A stretch of DNA of 64,000 bases from JAAYJR01 sp964545315 (lineage in GTDB: Bacteria > Bacteroidota > Bacteroidia > Bacteroidales > Prolixibacteraceae), in contig CAZJGI010000013.1 of the NCBI GenBank assembly GCA_964545315.1, positions 1 to 64,000 of the forward strand. The letters run 5' to 3'. Below, piece by piece: positions 35,320 through 42,553 of this stretch (within the stretch, counting starts at the first letter, position 1; each line of letters starts with the position of its first letter). A program made the translations under genes and the position numbers. The notes beneath the pieces are model-generated. The model saw nothing but the letters and a program-made list of their open reading frames with translations. It was not told the origin of the DNA and did not search any database.

Positions 35320-35716
35320 AACTTAATAAATCCTCAATTTTCGTTCTAACAATTTGTTTTATCACATTCGCAATTTGGATATATTCTCGGGTTTCATTTT
35401 CTGAAGGATTATATAAATCTCCCGGATAACGAATTTCTACACCAAAGTCGCTCAGATTTTTTGGATCAATTTCTGCAAAATCATTGTCAAAATCTTCACA
35501 TTCTGATAGCAAATATTCGATATTATGTGTTTTTTTTATCTCTTTTCCATTAGCAATCAAGAAAGCTTTCAGATATTTTTCAACAGTCTGTTGGCAATGA
35601 AAACAAACTGCAGAAGCAGCTATTAATTGTGGTTCTGTAAGTTTGCTGACAACAATTAAGTCCTCGTCAGCTTTTTCCATCCATAGTTTAATATATGCTT
35701 TTGTCTCTTTATTCAT
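35318..35716 (-). CDS. HEPN domain protein (partner of MNT nucleotidyltransferase)
   Basis: 132-residue all-helical HEPN domain (PF05168 type). Family pattern: EKADEDLIVVSKL, AASAVCFHCQQTVEKYLKAFLIANG, then KKTHNIEYLLSECE and the Tyr-rich EIRYPGDLYNPSENE. Such proteins pair with a minimal nucleotidyltransferase and act as toxin-antitoxin or RNA-targeting modules. Its ATG overlaps the last codon of the MNT gene by 4 nt, showing translational coupling. A clear RxxxxH ribonuclease motif is not visible, so toxicity cannot be claimed. Confidence 0.85.
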   Translation of the reverse strand: MNKETKAYIKLWMEKADEDLIVVSKLTEPQLIAASAVCFHCQQTVEKYLKAFLIANGKEIKKTHNIEYLLSECEDFDNDFAEIDPKNLSDFGVEIRYPGDLYNPSENETREYIQIANVIKQIVRTKIEDLLS

Positions 35717-36033
35717 ATGGGAATTCCTTCTTGTAATATTACTCTCACAATATGACCCGTTACCTTTTTTTTGGTTTTAATTTCGTCTTCACTGTGGATT
35801 AGGATATCAGCCGGAATTTTTTGTTTGGCCAGTTTTTTCCTTAATAAAGCTTTTATAAAATTTTTTTCCTGAATATCAAGATTGTTTTTGGTGATGATCA
35901 TAAAATCAAAATCGCTATCATCAGACCAGGTATTTTTTGCCCTTGAACCAAACAGTAATATTTTACTGTCAGGGAGCAGGGAAATAGTCCACTCTTTGAT
36001 CAGATTCAGAGCTTTAATATTTTTATCCGGCAT
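35713..36033 (-). CDS. minimal nucleotidyltransferase (MNT), HEPN partner
   Basis: About 106 residues from the ATG at 36033 (MPDKNIKALNLIKE); a TTG at 36045 would add four residues. The nucleotidyltransferase core is LLFGSRAKNTWSDDSDFDFMII: the GS loop and the Asp-x-Asp metal pair are intact. A third strand holds the later Asp in PADILIHSED. MntA-type enzymes AMPylate their HEPN partner to neutralise it; that role here is inference from pairing. It shares its first codons (Met-Pro-Asp-Lys) and upstream bases with PAP2 because of the 22-bp direct repeat. Confidence 0.85.
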   Translation of the reverse strand: MPDKNIKALNLIKEWTISLLPDSKILLFGSRAKNTWSDDSDFDFMIITKNNLDIQEKNFIKALLRKKLAKQKIPADILIHSEDEIKTKKKVTGHIVRVILQEGIPI

Positions 36034-36041
36034 TTTTTCTT
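36020..36041. repeat. 22-bp direct repeat, copy 2 (MNT start)
   Basis: Identical to 35298-35319, spaced 722 bp. It covers the start codon and upstream bases of the MNT gene, so the HEPN-MNT pair lies exactly between the copies. Confidence 0.9.
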
Positions 36042-36177
36042 TCAAAGGTAGAAAAATAATTGTTTCAAACCAGTGAATGTTTCAATGTTTGAGAGTTCCA
36101 ATTGTTCCAGGTTTCACGTTCCTGTTGTTAACAAACTACCAGGACGAACTAACTATTGTTTCAGGCTTCGCCATTAC

Positions 36178-36222
36178 AATGTAATATGGCCGGCTCAAAT
36201 TTTGAGCCGGCCATATTACATT
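36178..36222. repeat. perfect 22-bp inverted repeat downstream of ilvC
   Basis: AATGTAATATGGCCGGCTCAAA, one T, then its exact complement. A very stable hairpin about 65 nt past the ilvC stop and 135 nt ahead of the MNT start (both minus strand). No U-run follows on either strand, so it is not a standard intrinsic terminator; it could stabilise the ilv mRNA 3' end or act as an operator or cruciform. Confidence 0.8.
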
Positions 36223-36245
36223 AAAGATTATTGTATTACAACTAT

Positions 36246-36270
36246 CCTTAGCTTAGTTGTTAAGCTAAGG
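36246..36270 (-). terminator. possible ilv operon 3' hairpin
   Basis: CCTTAGCTTA pairs with TAAGCTAAGG (10 bp) around a 5-nt loop, 18 nt beyond the ilvC stop. U-tract is poor on the minus strand, so termination may be weak or factor-assisted. Confidence 0.45.
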
Positions 36271-36287
36271 GCTTTTAATCTTAAGGA

Positions 36288-37334
36288 TCAGGTACCGGGA
36301 CGTAGTTTCCGCACTGCTGCACCAGCCTGCCATAGTTCGGAATCTCTCATTTCCTTCAGTTCGGCATTGAGATTATTTTTATAATCCGGGCTGCTTAATG
36401 AATCGAGAACTCGTTTTGTCTCTTTGCCTGATTTAACACTTTCATAAAGTTCGTTAAAAACAGGCAGGGTTGCATTTCTGAATTTATGTCTCCAGTCGAG
36501 AGCACCTCTTTGAGCTGTAGCACTGCAGTTAGCATACATCCAGTCCATACCGTTCTGGTCGACCAACCTGATAAGGCTTTGTGTCAGTTCTTCCACAGTT
36601 TCGTTAAATGCTTCAGAGGGGCTGTGTCCTTTTTCACGTAAAACCTGATACTGAGCCTCTATTATTCCTGCAAGAGCTCCCATCAACACACCTCTTTCTC
36701 CTGTCAGGTCTGAAAAGACTTCATTTTCGAAAGTTGTCGGGAACAGGTACCCTGATCCAATAGCAATACCCAGTGCTAAAGTACGCTCTTCAGCTCTTCC
36801 CGTATAATCCTGGAATATTGCATAGCTTGAGTTAATTCCGTGCCCTGCGAGAAAATTTTTACGAACGCTTGTTCCCGAACCTTTGGGGGCCACCAGTATA
36901 ACATCTATGTTTTTCGGAGGGATAACCCCTGTCTGTTCTTTATAGGTAATAGAAAATCCATGCGAAAAATAGAGAGCATCACCTTCATTCAGGCAAGTTT
37001 TAATATTTGGCCAAAGTATGCGCTGGGCAGCATCAGAAACGAGGTATTGAATGATAGTGCCTTTTTTTGCTGCCTCTTCGACAGGGAAAAGGGTTTTTCC
37101 GGGTATAAAACCATCACGTACAGCTTTGTCCCAATCATCCTTAAACTCAGGTGCCTGGCCTATGATAACATCAAAACCGTTATCCTTCAGATTTAGTGCC
37201 TGGGCAGGGCCTTGTACACCGTACCCAATAATTGCTATTGTTTCATTTTTTAGCACTTCCCGTGCTTTTTCCATTGGAAATTCTTCGCGAAGAACAACAT
37301 TTTCGCTTACTCCGCCAAAGTCTATTTGTGCCAT
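36288..37334 (-). CDS. ilvC: ketol-acid reductoisomerase
   Basis: 348-residue Mg2+-dependent enzyme converting acetolactate or acetohydroxybutyrate to dihydroxy acids in valine, leucine and isoleucine synthesis. Nucleotide motif IAIIGYGVQGPAQALNL near 33-49, then LVAPKGSGTSVR, and the active-site acids in DLTGERGVL and EETVEELT-type segments. The cofactor-specificity loop after strand 2 reads GQAPEFKDDW: it lacks the Arg and Ser that contact the NADPH phosphate in E. coli and has Asp-Asp there, which suggests NADH use. Last gene of the ilvDBNC operon; the gap to ilvN is 82 nt. Confidence 0.95.
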   Translation of the reverse strand: MAQIDFGGVSENVVLREEFPMEKAREVLKNETIAIIGYGVQGPAQALNLKDNGFDVIIGQAPEFKDDWDKAVRDGFIPGKTLFPVEEAAKKGTIIQYLVSDAAQRILWPNIKTCLNEGDALYFSHGFSITYKEQTGVIPPKNIDVILVAPKGSGTSVRKNFLAGHGINSSYAIFQDYTGRAEERTLALGIAIGSGYLFPTTFENEVFSDLTGERGVLMGALAGIIEAQYQVLREKGHSPSEAFNETVEELTQSLIRLVDQNGMDWMYANCSATAQRGALDWRHKFRNATLPVFNELYESVKSGKETKRVLDSLSSPDYKNNLNAELKEMRDSELWQAGAAVRKLRPGT

Positions 37335-37416
37335 AATTTTCTTATTTATATTTTAAATATTTCAGTTATTAATTTCTCCAAAATTATTAATTTTTATTTA
37401 GTTTTGAATACCTTAA

Positions 37417-37962
37417 CTAATCAATATTGTTAAGCATAGCATCCCTTTCTTTCAGAAATTCTGATAATCTTTCAATAGGATCGCGTGTAAGGGCGACTCT
37501 GCCGGAACGTATAAATTGCAGTACTTTTGATTTGTTTAACTCTTCAAACAGAGCCTGTGTTTCTTCTTTATGTCCGGTTTTTTCTATTATAGTGTATTCC
37601 CTGGTAATTTCAAGAATTCTGGCCCCTGAATTCCGCACTATTTTTTCTATTGTATCATTTTCATATAGTGTCTCTGTGCTTACTTTATACAATGCCAGTT
37701 CCTGATATATCATTTCATCATTAGTAGCATAAAATGCCTTAAGGACGTCAATTTGTTTATCTATCTGTCCAACTATTTTTTCTGCGGTTTCAGCAGTTGC
37801 ATTTATAACAATAGTGAATTTAAAGACACCGGGGATTGCTGATTCCGAAACAGTAAGACTTTCGATGTTTATTTTTCTCCTTGTAAATACGATTGTAATC
37901 CGTGTGAGTAAACCGATGTGGTTTTCGGAATAAATAGTTATTATATATTCTTGCTTCATCAT
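37417..37962 (-). CDS. ilvN: acetolactate synthase small (regulatory) subunit
   Basis: 181 residues. Two ACT-type halves: YIITIYSENHIGLLTRITIVFTRR with the feedback-ligand loop (NIESLTVSES), followed by a second domain from about 80 (LALYKVSTETLYEND). It binds valine and controls the IlvB catalytic subunit encoded 35 nt upstream in the operon. Length is usual for the longer IlvH-like form. Confidence 0.93.
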   Translation of the reverse strand: MMKQEYIITIYSENHIGLLTRITIVFTRRKINIESLTVSESAIPGVFKFTIVINATAETAEKIVGQIDKQIDVLKAFYATNDEMIYQELALYKVSTETLYENDTIEKIVRNSGARILEITREYTIIEKTGHKEETQALFEELNKSKVLQFIRSGRVALTRDPIERLSEFLKERDAMLNNID

Positions 37963-37997
37963 TCTGAGTTTTATTATTAATGTTTGGTACTAATTAT

Positions 37998-39695
37998 TCA
38001 TGGTTCCAGCATAACATCTGAAACAGAGGCTCCTGCAGGCACCATAGGGAATACGTTATCTTCCTTTTCAATAGTAACTTCAAGCAGGTATGGACCTTTA
38101 TGGTCGACCATTTTTTTAACACTTTCTTCCAAATCTTCACGATGGTCCACTTTATTTGCTTCAATGCCAAATCCTTTTGCAATGGTTATAAAATCCGGAT
38201 TTTGCAGTTCGGTGAATGAGTACCTTTTTTCAAAGAATAGTTGTTGCCATTGTCTTACCATACCCAGGAAATGGTTATTCAGTAAGATAATTTTAACAGG
38301 TAGTTTATTTTGAGCAATTGTACCGAGTTCCTGTATTGTCATTTGGAATCCGCCGTCACCGATAAAGGTTGCCACGGTACGGTCGGGTGCTCCAATTTGG
38401 GCTCCAATCGCTGCCGGAAGCCCAAATCCCATAGTGCCTAATCCACCGGATGTAACGAAACTTCTTGGATGTTTTATTTTAAAATATCTTGATGCGATCA
38501 TTTGGTGCTGGCCTACATCAGTAACAAGAATAGCTTCATGATTAGTCATATCGCTAACAAAACGGACAACCTCGCCCATGGTAAGGCCGGGCTTAACAGG
38601 GAAAAGATCTTTTTCGATAATTTTTTCATGTTCTATTTTATGACATTCCCTGAACCTTTCGATCCATTCGTCATGACTGTTTTCTTTTACATTGTCAAAA
38701 AGCATTTTGAGAGACTTTTTTGAATTTCCCAACACAGCAACATCTGTTTTGACAATCTTGTTGATCTCTGCCGGATCGATCTCGAGATGAATTATTTTTG
38801 CTTTTTTTGCATATAAGTTAACATTGCCTGTTACCCTGTCGTCAAAACGCATCCCGATTGCAATAATAAGGTCAGCTTCATTAGTAAGGAGGTTTGGGCC
38901 GTAATTGCCATGCATACCAAGCATTCCAACATTCAGAGGGTGGTCGGAAGGCAGGGCAGATAAGCCAAGCAATGTCCATGCTGCCGGAATGCCTGTCTTC
39001 TCAAGAAATGCTTTTAACTCTTCTTCAGCCTGGCCGATAATCACTCCCTGACCGAAAAGCACCATTGGCCTTTTTGCTGCATTGATAAGATCGGCTGCCT
39101 CTTTTACCCTGAATGGATCAACAGGAAATTCCGGGACATAGCTTCTGACTTTTTTACATTTTTTGTATTCATAATCCAGCATTCCGAATTGTGCATCTTT
39201 GGTAAGGTCTATCAAAACAGGTCCCGGACGTCCCGATTTAGCTATATAAAATGCCTGTGCTATTGTTTCGGGTATTTCATCAGCAGATGTTACCTGATAG
39301 TTCCATTTTGTCACCGGCATTGAAATACTTACTATGTCTGACTCCTGAAATGCATCTGTTCCAAGTAGCGGGGATGCAACCTGTCCAACGATGCACACCA
39401 TTGGAATTGAATCCAGCATTGCATTGGCAATGCCTGTGATCAGGTTTGTTGCCCCCGGCCCTGAAGTTGCAAAGCATACTCCAACCTTGCCTGTTACACG
39501 TGCATAGGCGTCAGCGGCATGAACTGCACCCTGTTCATGCCGTGTCAGAATATGTTTTATTGAATGGTTGTGATCATAAAGTGCATCATAAACAGGCATG
39601 ATTGCCCCTCCCGGATATCCGAAAAAGGTATCAACCCCCTCTTCCAAAAGGGAAAGTATAACTGCTTGTGATCCTGAAATTTTTTTTGTTTTCAT
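37998..39695 (-). CDS. ilvB: acetolactate synthase large subunit
   Basis: 565-residue ThDP/FAD enzyme condensing pyruvate with pyruvate or 2-ketobutyrate. GYPGGAIMPVYDAL, then LTRHEQGAVHAADAYAR with the catalytic Glu. Central FAD-binding domain with GMLGMHGNYGPNLL. The C-terminal ThDP domain has GGLGTMGFGLPAAIGA and FIGDGGFQMTIQELGTI ending at LLNNHFLGM (GDG...NN motif). Second gene of the ilv operon, 25 nt after ilvD. Full length. Confidence 0.96.
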   Translation of the reverse strand: MKTKKISGSQAVILSLLEEGVDTFFGYPGGAIMPVYDALYDHNHSIKHILTRHEQGAVHAADAYARVTGKVGVCFATSGPGATNLITGIANAMLDSIPMVCIVGQVASPLLGTDAFQESDIVSISMPVTKWNYQVTSADEIPETIAQAFYIAKSGRPGPVLIDLTKDAQFGMLDYEYKKCKKVRSYVPEFPVDPFRVKEAADLINAAKRPMVLFGQGVIIGQAEEELKAFLEKTGIPAAWTLLGLSALPSDHPLNVGMLGMHGNYGPNLLTNEADLIIAIGMRFDDRVTGNVNLYAKKAKIIHLEIDPAEINKIVKTDVAVLGNSKKSLKMLFDNVKENSHDEWIERFRECHKIEHEKIIEKDLFPVKPGLTMGEVVRFVSDMTNHEAILVTDVGQHQMIASRYFKIKHPRSFVTSGGLGTMGFGLPAAIGAQIGAPDRTVATFIGDGGFQMTIQELGTIAQNKLPVKIILLNNHFLGMVRQWQQLFFEKRYSFTELQNPDFITIAKGFGIEANKVDHREDLEESVKKMVDHKGPYLLEVTIEKEDNVFPMVPAGASVSDVMLEP

Positions 39696-39720
39696 CTGTA
39701 TCTAAATATTTATTAATAAT

Positions 39721-41553
39721 CTAATCTATCAACCTTACTGCCCCTTTATCTGCCGAAGAGACCATACTGGCATAGGCCTTAAGGGCTTTTGATACCATAC
39801 GTTTACGTTTCCCCGGTGTAAATGCATCGGTACCTTTGGCCACTTCTTTTTCTCTGCGCAGTTTAAGCTGTTCATCGGAAACCAGCATATTAACAGACCT
39901 GTTGGGGATGTCAATTTCTATTATGTCATTGTTCATAATCAGTCCAATATTACCGCCTGCAGCTGCTTCCGGGGAAACATGGCCTATTGAGAGACCGGAT
40001 GTTCCGCCGGAGAAGCGGCCATCAGTAATTAAAGCACATTCTTTATCAAGTTGCATAGATTTAATGTATGAAGTAGGGTAAAGCATTTCCTGCATGCCCG
40101 GCCCGCCTTTTGGCCCTTCATATCTTATTACTACCACATCTCCCTTTTGAACGGTGTCCCCCAGGATGCCATTTACTGCATCTTCCTGGCAGTTAAATAC
40201 TTTGGCAGTACCTGTGAATTTTAGGATTGACTGGTCAACTCCCGCTGTCTTTACAATACAGCCTTCTTCGGCAATATTACCATATAGGACAGCAAGTCCT
40301 CCATCTTTATTATATGCATGTTCTATATTTCTAATACAGCCATTTTCCCTGTCGGTATCCAGTGATTCATAATAGTTATTCTGTGATGCCATAACAAGGT
40401 TTCTTGAACCATCTCCGGGAGCAGATAAGAATCTGTTCTTTGCATCATCAGTAACCTGGTTTCGCATGATATCAAATTCATTTATGGCCTCCATAAGAGT
40501 CCTGCCATCGATCCTGGTTACTGTTGTATCCATTAAACCACCCCGTTCGAGCTCACCCATTATTGAGAGAATTCCTCCCGCACGGTTTACATCCTGTACA
40601 TGATAATGTGAGCTTGGTGCGACTTTACACAGGTTAGGGGTATTTTTTGAAAGGCGGTCAATATCTTTCATGTTAAAATCAACTTCAGCTTCATGTGCAA
40701 TAGCGAGGAGGTGTAATACCGTATTTGTTGATCCCCCCATAGCTATATCCAGTTTCATTGCGTTGAGAAAGGATTCTCTTGTAGCTATGCTTCTTGGTAA
40801 AACAGAATCATTTCCTTCGAAGTAGTATTTATTTACAGCAGCAACAATTTTTTCTACAGCCTCTTCAAATAATTTTTTTCTGTTCGCGTGAGTAGCAACG
40901 ATAGTACCATTTCCGGGCAGGGCAAGGCCAATTGCTTCAGCAAGACAATTCATGGAGTTCGCGGTAAACATCCCGGAGCATGAACCACAAGTCGGGCATG
41001 CATTTTGTTCAATAGCTGTAAGTTCCTGATCCGAAACAGACTTATCAGCAGCCATAACCATTGCATCGATAAGGTCATAATGTTTTCCTGCCACATTACC
41101 GGCCTCCATAGGTCCTCCTGAAACGAAAATTGCCGGGATATTCAGCCTCATGGCAGCCATCAGCATACCTGGTGTTATTTTATCACAGTTTGATATGCAG
41201 ATCATGGCATCAGCCCTGTGGCTGTTGCACATATACTCCACACTATCAGCTATTATATCCCGTGAAGGAAGTGAATAGAGCATCCCGTCATGACCCATGG
41301 CAATACCATCATCAATAGCAATAGTATTAAACTCAGCAGCGAAATATCCCTTTTTTTCGACCATTCCTTTAATGTATTGTCCTATACTATGCAGATGTGT
41401 ATGTCCGGGAACAAACTGGGTAAATGAATTGACAATTGCAATAACGGGCTTCCCAAAATGCTCTTCTTTCATACCGTTGGCACGCCACAGGCTTCTTGCA
41501 CCTGCCATCCTGCGACCTTGTGTAGTAATATTACTTCTTAATGGAATCTTCAT
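39721..41553 (-). CDS. ilvD: dihydroxy-acid dehydratase
   Basis: 610-residue Fe-S dehydratase forming 2-keto acids in branched-chain amino-acid synthesis. Cluster cysteines are recognisable in CISNCDKITPGMLMA and CPTCGSCSGMFTANSM; GRFSGGTSGLSIGHVSPEAA closes the C-terminal domain. First structural gene of the operon. Its ATG lies 39 nt after a terminator-like hairpin and 96 nt after the leader peptide stop, an arrangement expected of transcription attenuation. Confidence 0.96.
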   Translation of the reverse strand: MKIPLRSNITTQGRRMAGARSLWRANGMKEEHFGKPVIAIVNSFTQFVPGHTHLHSIGQYIKGMVEKKGYFAAEFNTIAIDDGIAMGHDGMLYSLPSRDIIADSVEYMCNSHRADAMICISNCDKITPGMLMAAMRLNIPAIFVSGGPMEAGNVAGKHYDLIDAMVMAADKSVSDQELTAIEQNACPTCGSCSGMFTANSMNCLAEAIGLALPGNGTIVATHANRKKLFEEAVEKIVAAVNKYYFEGNDSVLPRSIATRESFLNAMKLDIAMGGSTNTVLHLLAIAHEAEVDFNMKDIDRLSKNTPNLCKVAPSSHYHVQDVNRAGGILSIMGELERGGLMDTTVTRIDGRTLMEAINEFDIMRNQVTDDAKNRFLSAPGDGSRNLVMASQNNYYESLDTDRENGCIRNIEHAYNKDGGLAVLYGNIAEEGCIVKTAGVDQSILKFTGTAKVFNCQEDAVNGILGDTVQKGDVVVIRYEGPKGGPGMQEMLYPTSYIKSMQLDKECALITDGRFSGGTSGLSIGHVSPEAAAGGNIGLIMNNDIIEIDIPNRSVNMLVSDEQLKLRREKEVAKGTDAFTPGKRKRMVSKALKAYASMVSSADKGAVRLID

Positions 41554-41591
41554 GATTTATAGTTTTATTTATTCATTTTTAAAGAATTGAA

Positions 41592-41620
41592 AAAGCCTTT
41601 CCTGATCAGGGAAAGGCTTT
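41592..41620 (-). terminator. ilv attenuator terminator hairpin
   Basis: On the minus strand AAAGCCTTTCC, a 7-nt loop, GGAAAGGCTTT and a U-run (TTTTTC): an 11-bp stem directly before ilvD. The leader peptide's GGGGAAGG (in its Gly-Glu-Gly codons) is complementary to the 5' arm segment CCTTTCCC with one bulge, so an alternative antiterminator fold is possible. Confidence 0.85.
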
Positions 41621-41648
41621 AAATATCTTTTTGTTATGACATATAAAA

Positions 41649-41717
41649 TTAACCTTCCCCGGTAATTCCGACGACCACCACAAGAAGGACAATAATATAT
41701 GTGTTAAATAATTTCAT
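41649..41717 (-). CDS. ilv operon leader peptide (22 residues)
   Basis: Short ORF: ATG at 41717, TAA at 41649-41651, encoding MKLFNTY then IIVLLVVVVGI then TGEG. Eleven of 22 residues are Ile, Val or Leu, with ten of eleven consecutive codons (8-18) for these amino acids. It lies between a -7 box 25 nt upstream and a terminator hairpin 29 nt downstream, ahead of ilvD. Ribosome stalling at these codons when branched-chain aminoacyl-tRNAs are scarce would prevent the terminator from forming, as in E. coli ilvL/ivbL. Regulation is inferred from layout and codon content; the ORF itself is read directly from the sequence. Confidence 0.85.
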   Translation of the reverse strand: MKLFNTYIIVLLVVVVGITGEG

Positions 41718-41741
41718 CTTTGTTTTTACTAAGTCAGAAAA

Positions 41742-41749
41742 CAAAAGTA
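41742..41749 (-). promoter_or_regulatory. putative -7 box (TACTTTTG) for the ilv leader
   Basis: On the minus strand TACTTTTG fits TAnnTTTG. It lies 25 nt upstream of the leader peptide ATG, so the transcript would start shortly before it. The -33 element is only T-rich. Confidence 0.5.
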
Positions 41750-41845
41750 AAAATTAAATTCAAATAGAAAAACGATTTGAAATTAAATTCCTTTTTTTAA
41801 TATAAAATTTAAATTTAAATTTGATTTTTAATGAATGTTATTACA

Positions 41846-42400
41846 TTACAAGCCTAATAATACGTCAATATCTTTCATTGCATTAAGAGAAAGTTCTGCA
41901 AACTCATTCAAAGGGATCCCGATATTTTCGCATTCCAAAATATTTTCACGTTTAACAGATGCGGCGAATGCTTTTTCTTTCATTCTTTTAGTAATAGACT
42001 TAGTTTTGACACCAGCTATTTTTTTCCCGGGATAAACAAGCGCCGTAGCTGTAATAAGCCCTGTGATAGTTTCTGCTGCTGCCAGGGCATGTTGAAATTC
42101 TGTTTGTCGTGACTTTCCGGTGGCCACTTCATTATGCATAACTATTGCATCGAGCATTTCGTTGCTTATTATACCTTTAAGAATTTTTTCAGCATACGGG
42201 CCATGAGTGTACGGATCTGCATTTGTTATTTCCACATCAATATCATGTAACAGTCCGGCAAGGCCCCATTCATCTTCATTACGCCCCAGGCGGCCGGCTA
42301 ATGCCCGCATAACTGCCTCGGATGCATAACAGTGCTTTTTCATGTTTTCAGAACTGATGTTTTCGTCTAATAATTTTATTGCTTCTTCCCTTGTTATCAT
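41846..42400 (-). CDS. HD domain phosphohydrolase-like protein
   Basis: 184 residues. The HD signature is LAGLLHDIDVEI (His-Asp), preceded by KHCYASEAVMRALA, whose His is the first metal ligand. DAIVMHNEVATG supplies the next His, and later helices hold Asp/Glu candidates. This is the small HDIG-like group whose members hydrolyse phosphate esters of nucleotides or are uncharacterised. No signal peptide. Monocistronic, with the ilv leader region to its left and a divergent DUF3078 gene to its right. Confidence 0.8.
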   Translation of the reverse strand: MITREEAIKLLDENISSENMKKHCYASEAVMRALAGRLGRNEDEWGLAGLLHDIDVEITNADPYTHGPYAEKILKGIISNEMLDAIVMHNEVATGKSRQTEFQHALAAAETITGLITATALVYPGKKIAGVKTKSITKRMKEKAFAASVKRENILECENIGIPLNEFAELSLNAMKDIDVLLGL

Positions 42401-42553
42401 GTTAATACTGTTTTGTTATAATATTGAAACTGGTCCGAAAAAGGCGCGAAGCGCCATTTGTGTATTAAAGGTAAACAAAACAATTTTTATAATGAATTCA
42501 TAAGATTAATTTTAAATTTACGTTTTGTTTTAATATCGCATAAATATACAATT

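Noticed and set aside
42443..42455. GGCGC-GAA-GCGCC hairpin upstream of the DUF3078 gene
   Set aside because: Only a 5-bp stem; may be a small genome palindrome, but nothing supports a function.
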